DNA from: Paenibacillus sp. PCH8
Lineage (GTDB): Bacteria; Bacillota; Bacilli; Paenibacillales; Paenibacillaceae
Assembly (NCBI RefSeq): GCF_002968835.1
Contig: NZ_PKQK01000008.1
Span: 40,357-104,356 of the forward strand
Length of the DNA stretch: 64,000 nucleotides
Reading direction: 5' to 3'
The notes beneath the pieces were generated by a model. It worked only from the letters and a program-made list of their open reading frames with translations, searched no databases and was not told the origin of the DNA. Made by a program: the position numbers and the translations under genes. Below are positions 9,104-17,201 of this stretch, one piece after another; the first letter of the stretch is position 1, and each line of letters begins with the position of its first letter.

Positions 9104-9697
9104 TCAATCAACCAACATACTATTTTTGATTTGCAACTGCACCTCGAATTTATTTTCCGGAGCTAATAAGAAGAGAGTCCTTATTTTCTTGTATTTCTTT
9201 TTCCATATTCTTGAATATGATACCATCACAACTTTTTCATAAATTATTCCGGTGCCGGTCTGTTCAAAATTTACTGTCACTATCTCTTGAAACTTATCAT
9301 CTAATAGCTGATCTAAGATTCGTTGGTGAGTCTTCATGCGGTACGTTTTTTTTGTTTTTCGAGATCCCTTTTCGAGTGCTTCTATAAGTTCTAAAATAAT
9401 TGATTTAAGTTCGTGACGATCTACTGTACCTTCTGGGAGATTCATGTGAAGAGTTTTCATAAATCGGTTCATTATCACATAGGTGGTGATTTTCTTATAG
9501 ACAAGTCGATCAGCTACGCTTACAACGAAAAATAAGAATGAAAGTATCACTAGATCAGCAGCAGCGTTAACATTAAATCGCAGAAGAACAATAAAGCTAC
9601 ATAAACATAATGTGATCCATAAAGCCCAGACATACTTTGCTTTAATAGCAAATCTAATAGTATCACTACATAACTTAAATAAAACTAATTTGATCAT
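9104..9697 (-). CDS. Membrane protein of unknown function, 197 aa
   Basis: Two transmembrane segments are visible (residues about 22-42 and 45-64) after a short basic N-terminus; the remaining ~130 residues are cytoplasmic-type with a basic Lys-rich patch (KGSRKTKKTYRMK) and a later KKKYKK. The start follows AGAGGAGAAG. A good terminator lies 100 bases downstream, so it is probably a single-gene unit. Family not recognised. Confidence 0.55.
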   Translation of the reverse strand: MIKLVLFKLCSDTIRFAIKAKYVWALWITLCLCSFIVLLRFNVNAAADLVILSFLFFVVSVADRLVYKKITTYVIMNRFMKTLHMNLPEGTVDRHELKSIILELIEALEKGSRKTKKTYRMKTHQRILDQLLDDKFQEIVTVNFEQTGTGIIYEKVVMVSYSRIWKKKYKKIRTLFLLAPENKFEVQLQIKNSMLVD

Positions 9698-9953
9698 AAT
9701 AACTTCTCCTCTTCTATAATATATAGATACATTATAGAATTTTTAAAAATTGAGATGGGCCAAAAATAGTTCTATACTGTTTCAGTCAACATCTGGATTC
9801 GTTGAAAGAATAAAAGATTAGGAATACATGGTCTGATTTTGAGACTGTTTGCTCTGTATCCCTGTTTTCAAGGGATTACGTCTTATGGCTGCTGTCATAT
9901 CATAATTCATAACTTGGAATTCCTAGGCCATTGTGGACCTTCGCTACTAGAAT

Positions 9954-9976
9954 AAAAAAGCCGCTAAATTTAAGCG
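9954..9976 (-). terminator. Possible terminator in a 440-base gene-free stretch
   Basis: CCGCT/AGCGA with an AT-rich loop (9961-9977) is followed on the minus strand by six T (9954-9959). It could end the XRE transcript. In the rest of 9698-10139 I see no gene or repeat. Confidence 0.35.
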
Positions 9977-10139
9977 ACTCCAGATGTTGCTATCTTCTAA
10001 AAACAAAAACACTTAGATTAACTAGCTACCCCAACCGTGACCACACATTAATATAGCTCCTTTATGGTATCTCTATGTTCCTGTAGCTGTTTATGTACTT
10101 CAGTAATCACAGTTGAACGTATAAGTACCTTTAATTCTA

Positions 10140-10435
10140 TCAAATCAATAGTGACTTCTGGTTCAGGGGAGTGTGCATAGTGGACTCGCCCTTACCTAAA
10201 ATAAGCCAATCCAGAGTAACATTGAAATGCTCACATAAAGCGATAGCCATATCAAGGGATGGTCTATGTCGATCTTTCTCTATATTGGAGATTGAGGCGC
10301 TCGTGGTGCTTTTATATTCTGTTATGACATTGCTACCCTGCTCTCGAATGGGTATACGCATAACCTTAGCTAAACCGTCCATGCTTAGCTTTTGCTGCTG
10401 CGGAGCATGCGAACTCGATCACCAATTGTGTCCAA
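10140..10435 (-). pseudogene. XRE-family repressor, frameshifted in an A-run
   Basis: A Cro/CI-type helix-turn-helix DNA-binding protein. The proper start is TTG at 10435, 8 bases after AAGGAGGG, giving MDTIGDRVRMLRSSK. That frame hits TAA at once, while the next frame continues with MDGLAKVMRIP, then SASISNIEKDRHRPSLDMAI (recognition helix) and CEHFNVTLDWLILGKG. Adding one A to the AAAA run at 10390-10393 restores RSSKKLSMDGLAKV, exactly the family pattern. Either a sequencing error or an inactivated repressor; a short protein from the internal ATG at 10382 would lack helix 1. Confidence 0.7.
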
Positions 10436-10503
10436 ACTGGAAGCCCTCCTTGATTATCAAGTAATTAACTTTCAATGTAATAGCGTTCGGATTATAAGTC
10501 AAC

Positions 10504-10530
10504 AAAAAAGAGACTGATTAATTCAGTCTC
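10504..10530 (-). terminator. Rho-independent terminator
   Basis: GAGACTGA (10510-10517) pairs with TCAGTCTC (10523-10530); six T follow on the minus strand (10504-10509). It ends the 10582-10881 gene. Confidence 0.8.
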
Positions 10531-10581
10531 CTCTGGAGAGTCTCTGGGCTAGCAGGTAAACTCACTAATGAAAAAGATTTT

Positions 10582-10881
10582 TTAGATCAAGTGATCTGCC
10601 GCAGCTTTATTATTATCTAATTTGGGAGTAGAATCATAATTTTCTTCTTTCCATTCATACACCCACTTGTCCATTTCAACTATATGTGACTTCTTCTCCA
10701 CCCTTGCCAGGTGAATCCCCTCGACCGTGGTATCAATAAATATCCCCTGATCCAATGCTCCGACAAAGTCTTTTGCTTCAATTACATACCTTTTGTATTC
10801 AGCATTACATAAATCGTAATCTCCAATACAAATTAAACCCATTTCGTTGTCGTAAACTAACCAAAGTCCTTCTTTGTCCAT
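10582..10881 (-). CDS. Hypothetical protein sharing a domain with the 332-aa protein
   Basis: A 99-residue protein of unknown function. It aligns by eye with residues about 125-205 of the product at 12838-13836: GLWLVYDNEMGLICIGDY matches DLWMVWDNQKGLMCVAEY, and HLARVEKKSHIV matches VLARIEKQSFV. The shared pattern (xLWxVxDNxxGLxCxxxY) therefore marks a mobile or duplicated domain. The start follows GGGGGGATAGTTGG, and a terminator lies 50 bases downstream. Confidence 0.6.
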   Translation of the reverse strand: MDKEGLWLVYDNEMGLICIGDYDLCNAEYKRYVIEAKDFVGALDQGIFIDTTVEGIHLARVEKKSHIVEMDKWVYEWKEENYDSTPKLDNNKAAADHLI

Positions 10882-11009
10882 CCAACTATCCCCCCAGAAA
10901 GTAAATATAGACGATCATTTGACATGTTTACTCAGGTATTTATAAGACCGTTTCTATCTCAAGTGATAGGTAATAAAATCTGACCTCCAATGATTGCAAC
11001 ACTATACTA

Positions 11010-11249
11010 TTAAGAAATAAGGATGAATAAAGTAATCAAGCCCAGCACACAACAGCCTAGAAAAGCTTTTTGTCGATTAAGGCTTTCTTTAAACTTCAGA
11101 ATCCTGAAAAACGCAACACAACCAGCAAATATAAGAATCAAATGTTCAGTTCTTTCTGGAAATAAAATAAGACCTGCAATGCCCCATAAAGATAGAACTA
11201 AGTAATACAAAGCAAATGCTAGAAAAGGAATTTTATTGATAAGGTACAT
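11010..11249 (-). CDS. Small membrane protein, 79 aa
   Basis: Three hydrophobic segments cover most of the chain (about 8-28, 35-48 and 60-78), separated by short charged loops (FPERTEH, KFKESLNRQK). The start follows GGGAGAAATTTTCAA. Function unknown; no Cys or charged-residue motif suggests a class. Confidence 0.5.
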   Translation of the reverse strand: MYLINKIPFLAFALYYLVLSLWGIAGLILFPERTEHLILIFAGCVAFFRILKFKESLNRQKAFLGCCVLGLITLFILIS

Positions 11250-11321
11250 TTGAAAATTTCTCCCGTCATCATGTTCTACATAAGTTGTTGAATCCTTTGG
11301 TATATATGAAGTTGGAACTGA

Positions 11322-12281
11322 TTACTCCTTGAGTTTGGTATCATTCGCGAGTACGATATTTCGTAGGACGGATTGAAGTTCATCTTGTTTGAAAAGTTCC
11401 ATATCCATAATCTCTTTATCATATCCACACCATGTTTCCCAATTGATAAAAATATCGATTTCACATATATCTGGATCATATTCAGTAATCTCTACGGGGT
11501 TGTCATACAACATGAGAACTATGTCCATAACCTCGTCTTCCGACATTCCATAATGCGGGTCAATGTCAGAAGCTTGCAACTGAATGTAAGCAATTAAAAT
11601 TTCCATGACCTGTGGTTCAATAGATGAATTCATTATGCATATGGTGTCATCAATGCCGTAGGTGTGTGTCAATATATATGCATATAGGGTGTGTGAGTTA
11701 AGTTTCTTCTTCTGCAACACTTCTTGTAATCTATTTTCTCTGGTATCTATACGTCGCTCATCTCGTTCTGACTGATCCGAATGTTGAGAGGGTTCATTTA
11801 GTGCCGCCACTGCTTTCCAATCTTCAAGAGTGAAATTTCGTCCTATTACCACTCGTTCAAGTGAGAAAATACCTTCTCTTTTCAAGATATTATCTTGGAG
11901 AGATATATTATCGTCGTGCTTAAACGAGGCAAGGGTGTTTCTATTTAGCTCAATCTTTCCTTCAACTAAAGCTGCAAAAGGAACGCCGCTTTGCAAAGTA
12001 GGATAAAATTGAATGTCCACCATTTGTAGTTGGATACAGTATGGACCCTGAAGATAGACCAATCTCTCTCCGATAATTTGTTGGAAAATGGATTGAATAC
12101 TTACTAATTCACCGGATAAAGTAATTCCAGACTGTGGTTTATATAAACCGAAAACGATGTGAAACTCATCTTTGTTGTGAGGAGCGATCTCAATCAAACT
12201 ATTGGAACGTTGAAGGTATTCAATTTCGGAAACATGCACCAAGTGCTTGCTGCCATCGCGATCAATTACTGCGTATTCCAT
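11322..12281 (-). CDS. Hypothetical protein, 319 aa
   Basis: The start giving MEYAVIDRDGSKHLV is chosen because AAGGAGAG lies just upstream; the frame is open further but without a ribosome site. The protein is acidic, with no membrane segment. A charged linker (SDQSERDERRIDTREN) around residues 160-180 divides two halves. The C-terminal half is rich in Asp and Glu. No family recognised. It lies in a run of minus-strand genes of unknown function between 10.5 and 16 kb. Confidence 0.55.
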   Translation of the reverse strand: MEYAVIDRDGSKHLVHVSEIEYLQRSNSLIEIAPHNKDEFHIVFGLYKPQSGITLSGELVSIQSIFQQIIGERLVYLQGPYCIQLQMVDIQFYPTLQSGVPFAALVEGKIELNRNTLASFKHDDNISLQDNILKREGIFSLERVVIGRNFTLEDWKAVAALNEPSQHSDQSERDERRIDTRENRLQEVLQKKKLNSHTLYAYILTHTYGIDDTICIMNSSIEPQVMEILIAYIQLQASDIDPHYGMSEDEVMDIVLMLYDNPVEITEYDPDICEIDIFINWETWCGYDKEIMDMELFKQDELQSVLRNIVLANDTKLKE

Positions 12282-12394
12282 GCGAACTCTCCTTTGATAT
12301 ATACAACAATTAAGTTTGACCTTCATAGTCATACCTGGTAACTGCACCATACATGCCTGAATGCAAATGTTAATTACCACCGATGAAGATTTAA

Positions 12395-12736
12395 TTATTT
12401 CTCAGGTACTACAATAAAGGGCCGAGCATTGAGGATTATTTCTGAATTCGTATTTACTGGTTTTTGGCCATCCCCTGGATCTTTACGTGCTCTGAGTTGT
12501 TCTTGTACGTTTCTAATAGCCCGCTGAAGCTGACGTATTTCTTCTTGCAGTTCCACAGGTACATCCGTATATTCCAGGACTGTTAATCCCCATGATACGT
12601 GATGAGAAGCATTTCCGAGATGCACTAACGATTGAAAAATATAGTCATCCTGCTTACCGAGTTGCTGGAAATCTTCATAGTTTGGTTGATGAGCTGCGTA
12701 GCTACCAAATGGCTTGTCTGAATTTAAATCATTCAT
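12395..12736 (-). CDS. Hypothetical protein with a coiled-coil segment, 113 aa
   Basis: Residues about 60-85 (VELQEEIRQLQRAIRNVQEQ) form a predicted amphipathic helix or coiled coil; the ends are Pro/Gly-rich and probably flexible. Start follows AAGGAGAATAATAA. Function unknown. Confidence 0.5.
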   Translation of the reverse strand: MNDLNSDKPFGSYAAHQPNYEDFQQLGKQDDYIFQSLVHLGNASHHVSWGLTVLEYTDVPVELQEEIRQLQRAIRNVQEQLRARKDPGDGQKPVNTNSEIILNARPFIVVPEK

Positions 12737-12837
12737 TTATTATTCTCCTTGATGAGCCTGTCAAACGAATGACGGGCTCCATATTATTTAAATATTGCAG
12801 GGCAATGGTGTTCAGATACTGATAAGATAGCGGCTAA

Positions 12838-13836
12838 TCAGTCCTCTGTGTACCATTCATCATCTTTTCGTAACTCTCTAACCGATTCATGTTGAGATTC
12901 ACCGCCACACTCCGGACAGTTTTCCCAGCAGATGAGGAGGCTGTCTACCCACTTATTGTTACAATTTATGCATATCCAGGGCATAATTTTAGTTATGTCC
13001 TTTCCCTCTGTTGTAGAATTGTTTTCTCCACCCACATCCAATTCACCGCCTGCAGTCATCGATTTGACCTTCAGCAAAATTCGCTCAGTTGTTTCATGAA
13101 GTTCCTTCATTATTCCATCAAAATACTTAAAATTGATAACCCATCGACCATCTTGATCTGATTGACGTGGGAATTTGAACATAGTTCTCTCTTCAATCTT
13201 CATGTGCTGCTGACTGATCCCAACATCTGGTGAATTCTTCCGCTCATACTCGTTCCAAACAATCACATGGTGCGAATTCTCGGGCTCGTTCTCGGTACTT
13301 ACAAAAGATTGCTTTTCAATTCTTGCAAGTACTATGCGTCCCTCTCCTTCAGATCCATAAGAAGAAAACTCGTTCTTCACTGCCTCAACTTGCCCCTCAT
13401 ACTCTTCAGAAGCCTTGTTGTATTCCGCCACACACATTAGGCCTTTCTGGTTGTCCCACACCATCCATAAATCAAATGTATTCTTGGTCAACTGTACTGG
13501 CTTAAATTCTTTCTCCGAATCTTGAGGATGTGATGCTTCCATTAGTGTCATATAAGCAGCCGTAGCTCGCTGTAAAGGTGTTGCATCTAACAACCAAGCG
13601 ATACCTTCCGGCGCCATATGACCTTCCACACTGTAGAATATGTTCGCCTCCATCAGGTTGGATAAATTTGTTACATAACTCTCAGCGTTTACTTGAAGGG
13701 CCTTACTTTGAATTTTCAGTGAAGCGGAACATTCATAGGTGTAGCAGGGTTCATCATATTCATCCATACCTTCAAATGAAGTCAAATCGGCAAGCGCTGC
13801 GTTTAGCTGTTTATCCGTCATGGCGTTTATATTCAT
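12838..13836 (-). CDS. Multidomain hypothetical protein with C-terminal zinc ribbon
   Basis: Three parts can be seen. Residues 1-110 (YSVEGHMAPEGIAWLLDAT, PLQRATAAYMTLM) faintly recall the phage ABA-sandwich/DUF2591 type. Residues about 125-205 repeat the domain of the 99-aa protein at 10582 (DLWMVWDNQKGLMCVAEY). Residues about 285-315 form a zinc ribbon with CINCNNKW and CPECGG. The start follows GGAGAGGAAG. Such mosaics of small domains are common in phage and plasmid accessory proteins; function unknown. Confidence 0.55.
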   Translation of the reverse strand: MNINAMTDKQLNAALADLTSFEGMDEYDEPCYTYECSASLKIQSKALQVNAESYVTNLSNLMEANIFYSVEGHMAPEGIAWLLDATPLQRATAAYMTLMEASHPQDSEKEFKPVQLTKNTFDLWMVWDNQKGLMCVAEYNKASEEYEGQVEAVKNEFSSYGSEGEGRIVLARIEKQSFVSTENEPENSHHVIVWNEYERKNSPDVGISQQHMKIEERTMFKFPRQSDQDGRWVINFKYFDGIMKELHETTERILLKVKSMTAGGELDVGGENNSTTEGKDITKIMPWICINCNNKWVDSLLICWENCPECGGESQHESVRELRKDDEWYTED

Positions 13837-13891
13837 GTTAATTCTTCCTCTCCTAAACCTTGAAAGTTTGAGCTGTGATGCGTAGGTCCAA

Positions 13892-14629
13892 TTAACTCTT
13901 TGATCGTTTTGTCAACAAATCTGGCTTAAGTCTGTAGTGCCTCTTCCCGCTGATTAACATACATTCGCACCATTCCGATTCATATTTTGATAGCGCAGCA
14001 GCAAGACTGTTTTTTGGCGATGAATAATGCGTACTGCACCTCTCCAGTAGATCCGGCAGTGACACCCATCCATCCTGGCATCTTAAGTTAGCACGTTCAT
14101 GATCATAGCGGTCATGCATCCGTTCAAGAAATTCCCTGACCCTGAGCATGGTAGTGCGATATGCGGTAACGTGACCGCCTTTGTTGCTTCCTGCATCCGG
14201 TGAGTGGGTCAAGTGATACTCCGTTAGAGCTTCGCGTAGAATTGGCTTTATTTTGCGGTTTAGCTTTGCTCTAATGACGTTGTGTACCTTTTCCTCTGAC
14301 ACATATAAAAGACCTATCCCATACATTTTCATAATCTCAAGCGCAAGCTCTGGCACAAAGTTACTTATGAGCTGACCGTGCACGTATCTTACCGGAGCAG
14401 GGACAGCAGCGTAAACAAGGTTGGCGTGCTCCCTCCAACCTACACACTGGTCCAGTAAGACGAGAGAAAGTGATGTTTTAAGTTCAACTACCGTATCAAC
14501 TGGACCATGTAGCCCAAGCAAGTCGGCCCTGCGGAGTGTTCCCCTCTTAGGCTGAACCTCTGAGAAAACAGAATTACCTCCATATTCAAGCCAGGATTTC
14601 ACTGGCAAGAACAGTTCAGTCTCTTTCAT
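13892..14629 (-). CDS. PD-(D/E)XK nuclease-like protein
   Basis: The N-terminal half has the pattern of a PD-(D/E)XK nuclease core: RADLLGLHGPVDTVVELKTS gives the Asp and the E-x-K motif, followed by a helix with a conserved Gln/Trp (DQCVGWREHANLVYAAVP). The C-terminal half contains a possible winged-helix segment (DGWVSLPDLLERC). I place the start at the ATG giving MKETELFLP, behind GGTGGAGA; an in-frame GTG four codons upstream is possible. It may act on DNA in recombination or restriction, but no partner gene is obvious. Confidence 0.55.
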   Translation of the reverse strand: MKETELFLPVKSWLEYGGNSVFSEVQPKRGTLRRADLLGLHGPVDTVVELKTSLSLVLLDQCVGWREHANLVYAAVPAPVRYVHGQLISNFVPELALEIMKMYGIGLLYVSEEKVHNVIRAKLNRKIKPILREALTEYHLTHSPDAGSNKGGHVTAYRTTMLRVREFLERMHDRYDHERANLRCQDGWVSLPDLLERCSTHYSSPKNSLAAALSKYESEWCECMLISGKRHYRLKPDLLTKRSKS

Positions 14630-14648
14630 TCTCCACCACACCTTCCTG

Positions 14649-15368
14649 TTATAGTGACTGTGTTTTCATTGAAGGAATTAATTCTCTCGCGGCCAAGAGT
14701 TCATCTACCCTCATCTTGAAGTCTTCTGCAGCAGCATCGGGATGATTAGCGGTATCTTCAACTTCAGGGAATAACTGATATGTAAGGTCATTAATAAGGT
14801 CAAATCTTGTAAGTCCTTCTCGCCGGTAGGCCTTTATATTATTTTTGTATTTGTAGATTTCCTCAATACCTGCCGCTAACCAGATCTCCAGAAGCGTCCG
14901 TTCCAGCTCTATCGTTGATTTTCGTAAAAGAGCTTTCTTTGCTTCTTCAAGTTCCAATCTGAGTCGATTAGCTTCTGCTTGTGCGTCAAGCATTTCGCAT
15001 AGATTTTCACCTCGTTTAGATTTATAATCTCTCAGTTCTTGAATAGCTTTGTCCCTATCCATTTCTGCATTGGTCAGATCCGCATGTCCATGAATTGAAA
15101 CTTGGGAACAGTTTGATGCATTCTCAGTTAATTTCTTATTCTCAACAATGACTTGTTCCAAGGTTAGGAGTATTTTCTCTAATCCGCTATTTGGACGAAC
15201 TAGCATATTCTCAATACCGCTACTTGGACATATTGTAATTGCAGTACTCGTGTCTTCAGCCCGCTCTGGATAGTTGAACAGTAATTGATCGCCTGCCGTC
15301 CAGAGTAGCTGCCCATCATCGATTAAGTCGAATACTTTATAACTCTGGTTATCTAAATTCACACTCAT
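14649..15368 (-). CDS. Hypothetical coiled-coil protein, 239 aa
   Basis: The start giving MSVNLDNQSYKVF is preferred because GAAGAGGG lies 8 bases upstream. Residues about 60-155 are rich in Glu, Lys, Leu and Ala with heptad-like spacing (QAEANRLRLELEEAKKALLR), a coiled coil. The C-terminal part looks like a short helical bundle (YRREGLTRFDLINDLTYQLF). Phage-type; function unknown. The gene ends 19 bases before the nuclease-like gene and is probably co-transcribed with it. Confidence 0.55.
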   Translation of the reverse strand: MSVNLDNQSYKVFDLIDDGQLLWTAGDQLLFNYPERAEDTSTAITICPSSGIENMLVRPNSGLEKILLTLEQVIVENKKLTENASNCSQVSIHGHADLTNAEMDRDKAIQELRDYKSKRGENLCEMLDAQAEANRLRLELEEAKKALLRKSTIELERTLLEIWLAAGIEEIYKYKNNIKAYRREGLTRFDLINDLTYQLFPEVEDTANHPDAAAEDFKMRVDELLAARELIPSMKTQSL

Positions 15369-15420
15369 CTTCAAAACCCTCTTCCTGGAATTTTTATTGT
15401 TGTGATTAAGTCGTACTAAA

Positions 15421-15942
15421 TTACAATTTGTTTGCGGTTAACCTGTCAGATACATCAATGTCCCAGTGATGCAATTCTCCAAGAATGAGTCGCCGCTGTA
15501 CGTCTGTCATTCGATCCAGTTTAGTAAGTAGCCATGTCACTTGTTCATTTGTTGGTTTATTCTGACCGAGCACATGACATCCAGAATTCCCCTGTTTGTC
15601 CACCCATGGTAGGCATCCAAACTTTATGAAATTTGGTACCTTGTTAGTGTCACCTTCAAAAAGCTCTACTTTGTAGTGCTCCACAAGTCTCACAGCCAGG
15701 TCTTTATGCTCCTGATAAGCACACTCATGAAATACACCATCTGGTGCGAGAAATCCGGAAAGCCCGTTATAGTCTCTTGGACCACGTCTGACTCTATTGG
15801 CTTTCACTGCTACTGAATTGGCTTTCTCTCGAATTTTCGTTAAAACTAACTTGTCATCATTACTGACAGGTGCGTCATGATAGTCTAATAAACTGATGAT
15901 CCAACTTGCTTCTTTTGTCGATAGGTATACTTGTTGTCCCAT
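15421..15942 (-). CDS. Hypothetical protein, 173 aa
   Basis: The N-terminus (VYLSTKEASWIISLLDYHD) recalls short phage proteins that begin with a similar amphipathic helix. The central part (NGLSGFLAPDGVFHECAYQE HKDLA) contains Cys and His residues but no complete zinc motif. Start follows GAGGAGTAACGCTCAT. It is the first of a minus-strand run reaching 13.9 kb. Function unknown. Confidence 0.5.
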   Translation of the reverse strand: MGQQVYLSTKEASWIISLLDYHDAPVSNDDKLVLTKIREKANSVAVKANRVRRGPRDYNGLSGFLAPDGVFHECAYQEHKDLAVRLVEHYKVELFEGDTNKVPNFIKFGCLPWVDKQGNSGCHVLGQNKPTNEQVTWLLTKLDRMTDVQRRLILGELHHWDIDVSDRLTANKL

Positions 15943-16059
15943 ATGAGCGTTACTCCTCTATAAATTATTGACTCATTGTAAGTTACAGTTGCTTCCCCAT
16001 GGTCTTTGCTGTTTTTTGGATCTAGAGTTAATTTTGCATCAGGTCTAATTCATGAGCCC

Positions 16060-16320
16060 CTATTCCAACGTGTTTCCCAGTTTATTAGGATCATCGTAGA
16101 GGTACACCGGCCCTTCCCAGTAATACTCGCACCGTTCACATTCCCGTTCCACGTACCAACAGCCTAATGACTGATCAAAAGTCCACTCTTGCTGTTTGTC
16201 ACTGCACCAACAATCTGTGACCATTTTACGGGGAGGGGGAGGCTTAGGAGTTTTGAGTGCTTCGATAATAGGTGCCTTTTCCGACATAGCTTTTCTGCGC
16301 TTCTTTTTCCAAAACCACAT
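16060..16320 (-). CDS. Small Cys-rich, probably zinc-binding protein, 86 aa
   Basis: Cys residues are arranged as CWC, then CW, then CERCEY (TDCWCSDKQQEW ... RECERCEYYW), consistent with a zinc site. The N-terminus is very basic (FWKKKRRK) and a Pro-rich linker follows (KTPKPPPPRK). The start follows GAGGTGAAGAA. It may bind nucleic acid; no family recognised. Confidence 0.5.
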   Translation of the reverse strand: MWFWKKKRRKAMSEKAPIIEALKTPKPPPPRKMVTDCWCSDKQQEWTFDQSLGCWYVERECERCEYYWEGPVYLYDDPNKLGNTLE

Positions 16321-16465
16321 TTCTTCACCTCATAAATTTTGATAATGGTACAGCTGACGCAAGTAACCAGAGTAAGAAGATGCTATACAGGGTTTTAATG
16401 CTTCTTCATAGGGTTTGAGAACAACGCCTCCGGCTGCAAAACAGGAGATATTTGGGGTGAATCCT

Positions 16466-17188
16466 TTACAAATAAATTTGGAATCTCCCGGTGTAAAATG
16501 TAATAACTAGAATGATCACTGTAAGACCGATACATGCTCCTTCCACAACCCCTCCCCAGCGTGAACCGGTACTCATGAGGTTAAACTTTAAACGGAACTT
16601 AAATGGTGGAAGTGGGCGTATCCCCCGGTTCGTGAGGGAATCTGCTAACAGATGTAAAGCGTAGGATAAGCTGCCCCCAATCCATATAGCACTGCTTACT
16701 TCATGTGAAGCAAAATATAAGATGGCTGCCCAGATGCCAAGTCCATAGATGGTGTGGGTGAGTCCCCGGTGTGGAAGAAAGACACAAACCACAAGTAAAG
16801 CACCAATAATGTAATTCCAAGGGGCAATACCTTGGCCAACTACAATCAAACTTGTACCGATCCCCACCATGCATATGTTCCGGAGTGTGCGTAGGGGGAG
16901 AAAGGAGAACAGTCCAACTGCGATCGCTATTCCTATATTCCACGGCCAAGGCATGACACCGGAAAAGAAGACGACTGCACCGGTTGCAATGAGTAAGAGC
17001 TGTAGAAGACGTATGAGCCCCTTTGGTAGTGTTCTTGAGACTATTAAAGAGTTGGGTTCGTCAATATCCGGTAATAGAGCACTTATCCCCGTTATGAGTA
17101 TTGCCGGAATAGTAATAGGCTGATTGAAGATAGCTAGCGCGGACATTGTTAATCCTGTGCTAATGACAAAATGGGATCGTCCCATCAT
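16466..17188 (-). CDS. YdjM/DUF457-type membrane metal-dependent hydrolase
   Basis: The family (PF04307, YdjM/YfhP-like) consists of small inner-membrane proteins predicted to bind metal. The signature residues are present: GRSHFVISTGLTM (first His), LLPDIDEPNS (Asp pair), HRGLTHTIYGLG (His-x4-H) and a later ALHLLADSLTNRG. About six membrane segments are visible. The start follows AAGGGGGCAACTC. In E. coli the homologue is SOS-induced, which would match the DinG gene lying 13 bases downstream; here no LexA box was found nearby. Confidence 0.8.
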   Translation of the reverse strand: MMGRSHFVISTGLTMSALAIFNQPITIPAILITGISALLPDIDEPNSLIVSRTLPKGLIRLLQLLLIATGAVVFFSGVMPWPWNIGIAIAVGLFSFLPLRTLRNICMVGIGTSLIVVGQGIAPWNYIIGALLVVCVFLPHRGLTHTIYGLGIWAAILYFASHEVSSAIWIGGSLSYALHLLADSLTNRGIRPLPPFKFRLKFNLMSTGSRWGGVVEGACIGLTVIILVITFYTGRFQIYL

Positions 17189-17201
17189 TTGAGTTGCCCC
17201 C

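Noticed and set aside
8985..9242. Plus-strand open frame of 85 codons
   Set aside because: Overlaps the minus-strand membrane-protein gene and its terminator; no ribosome site.
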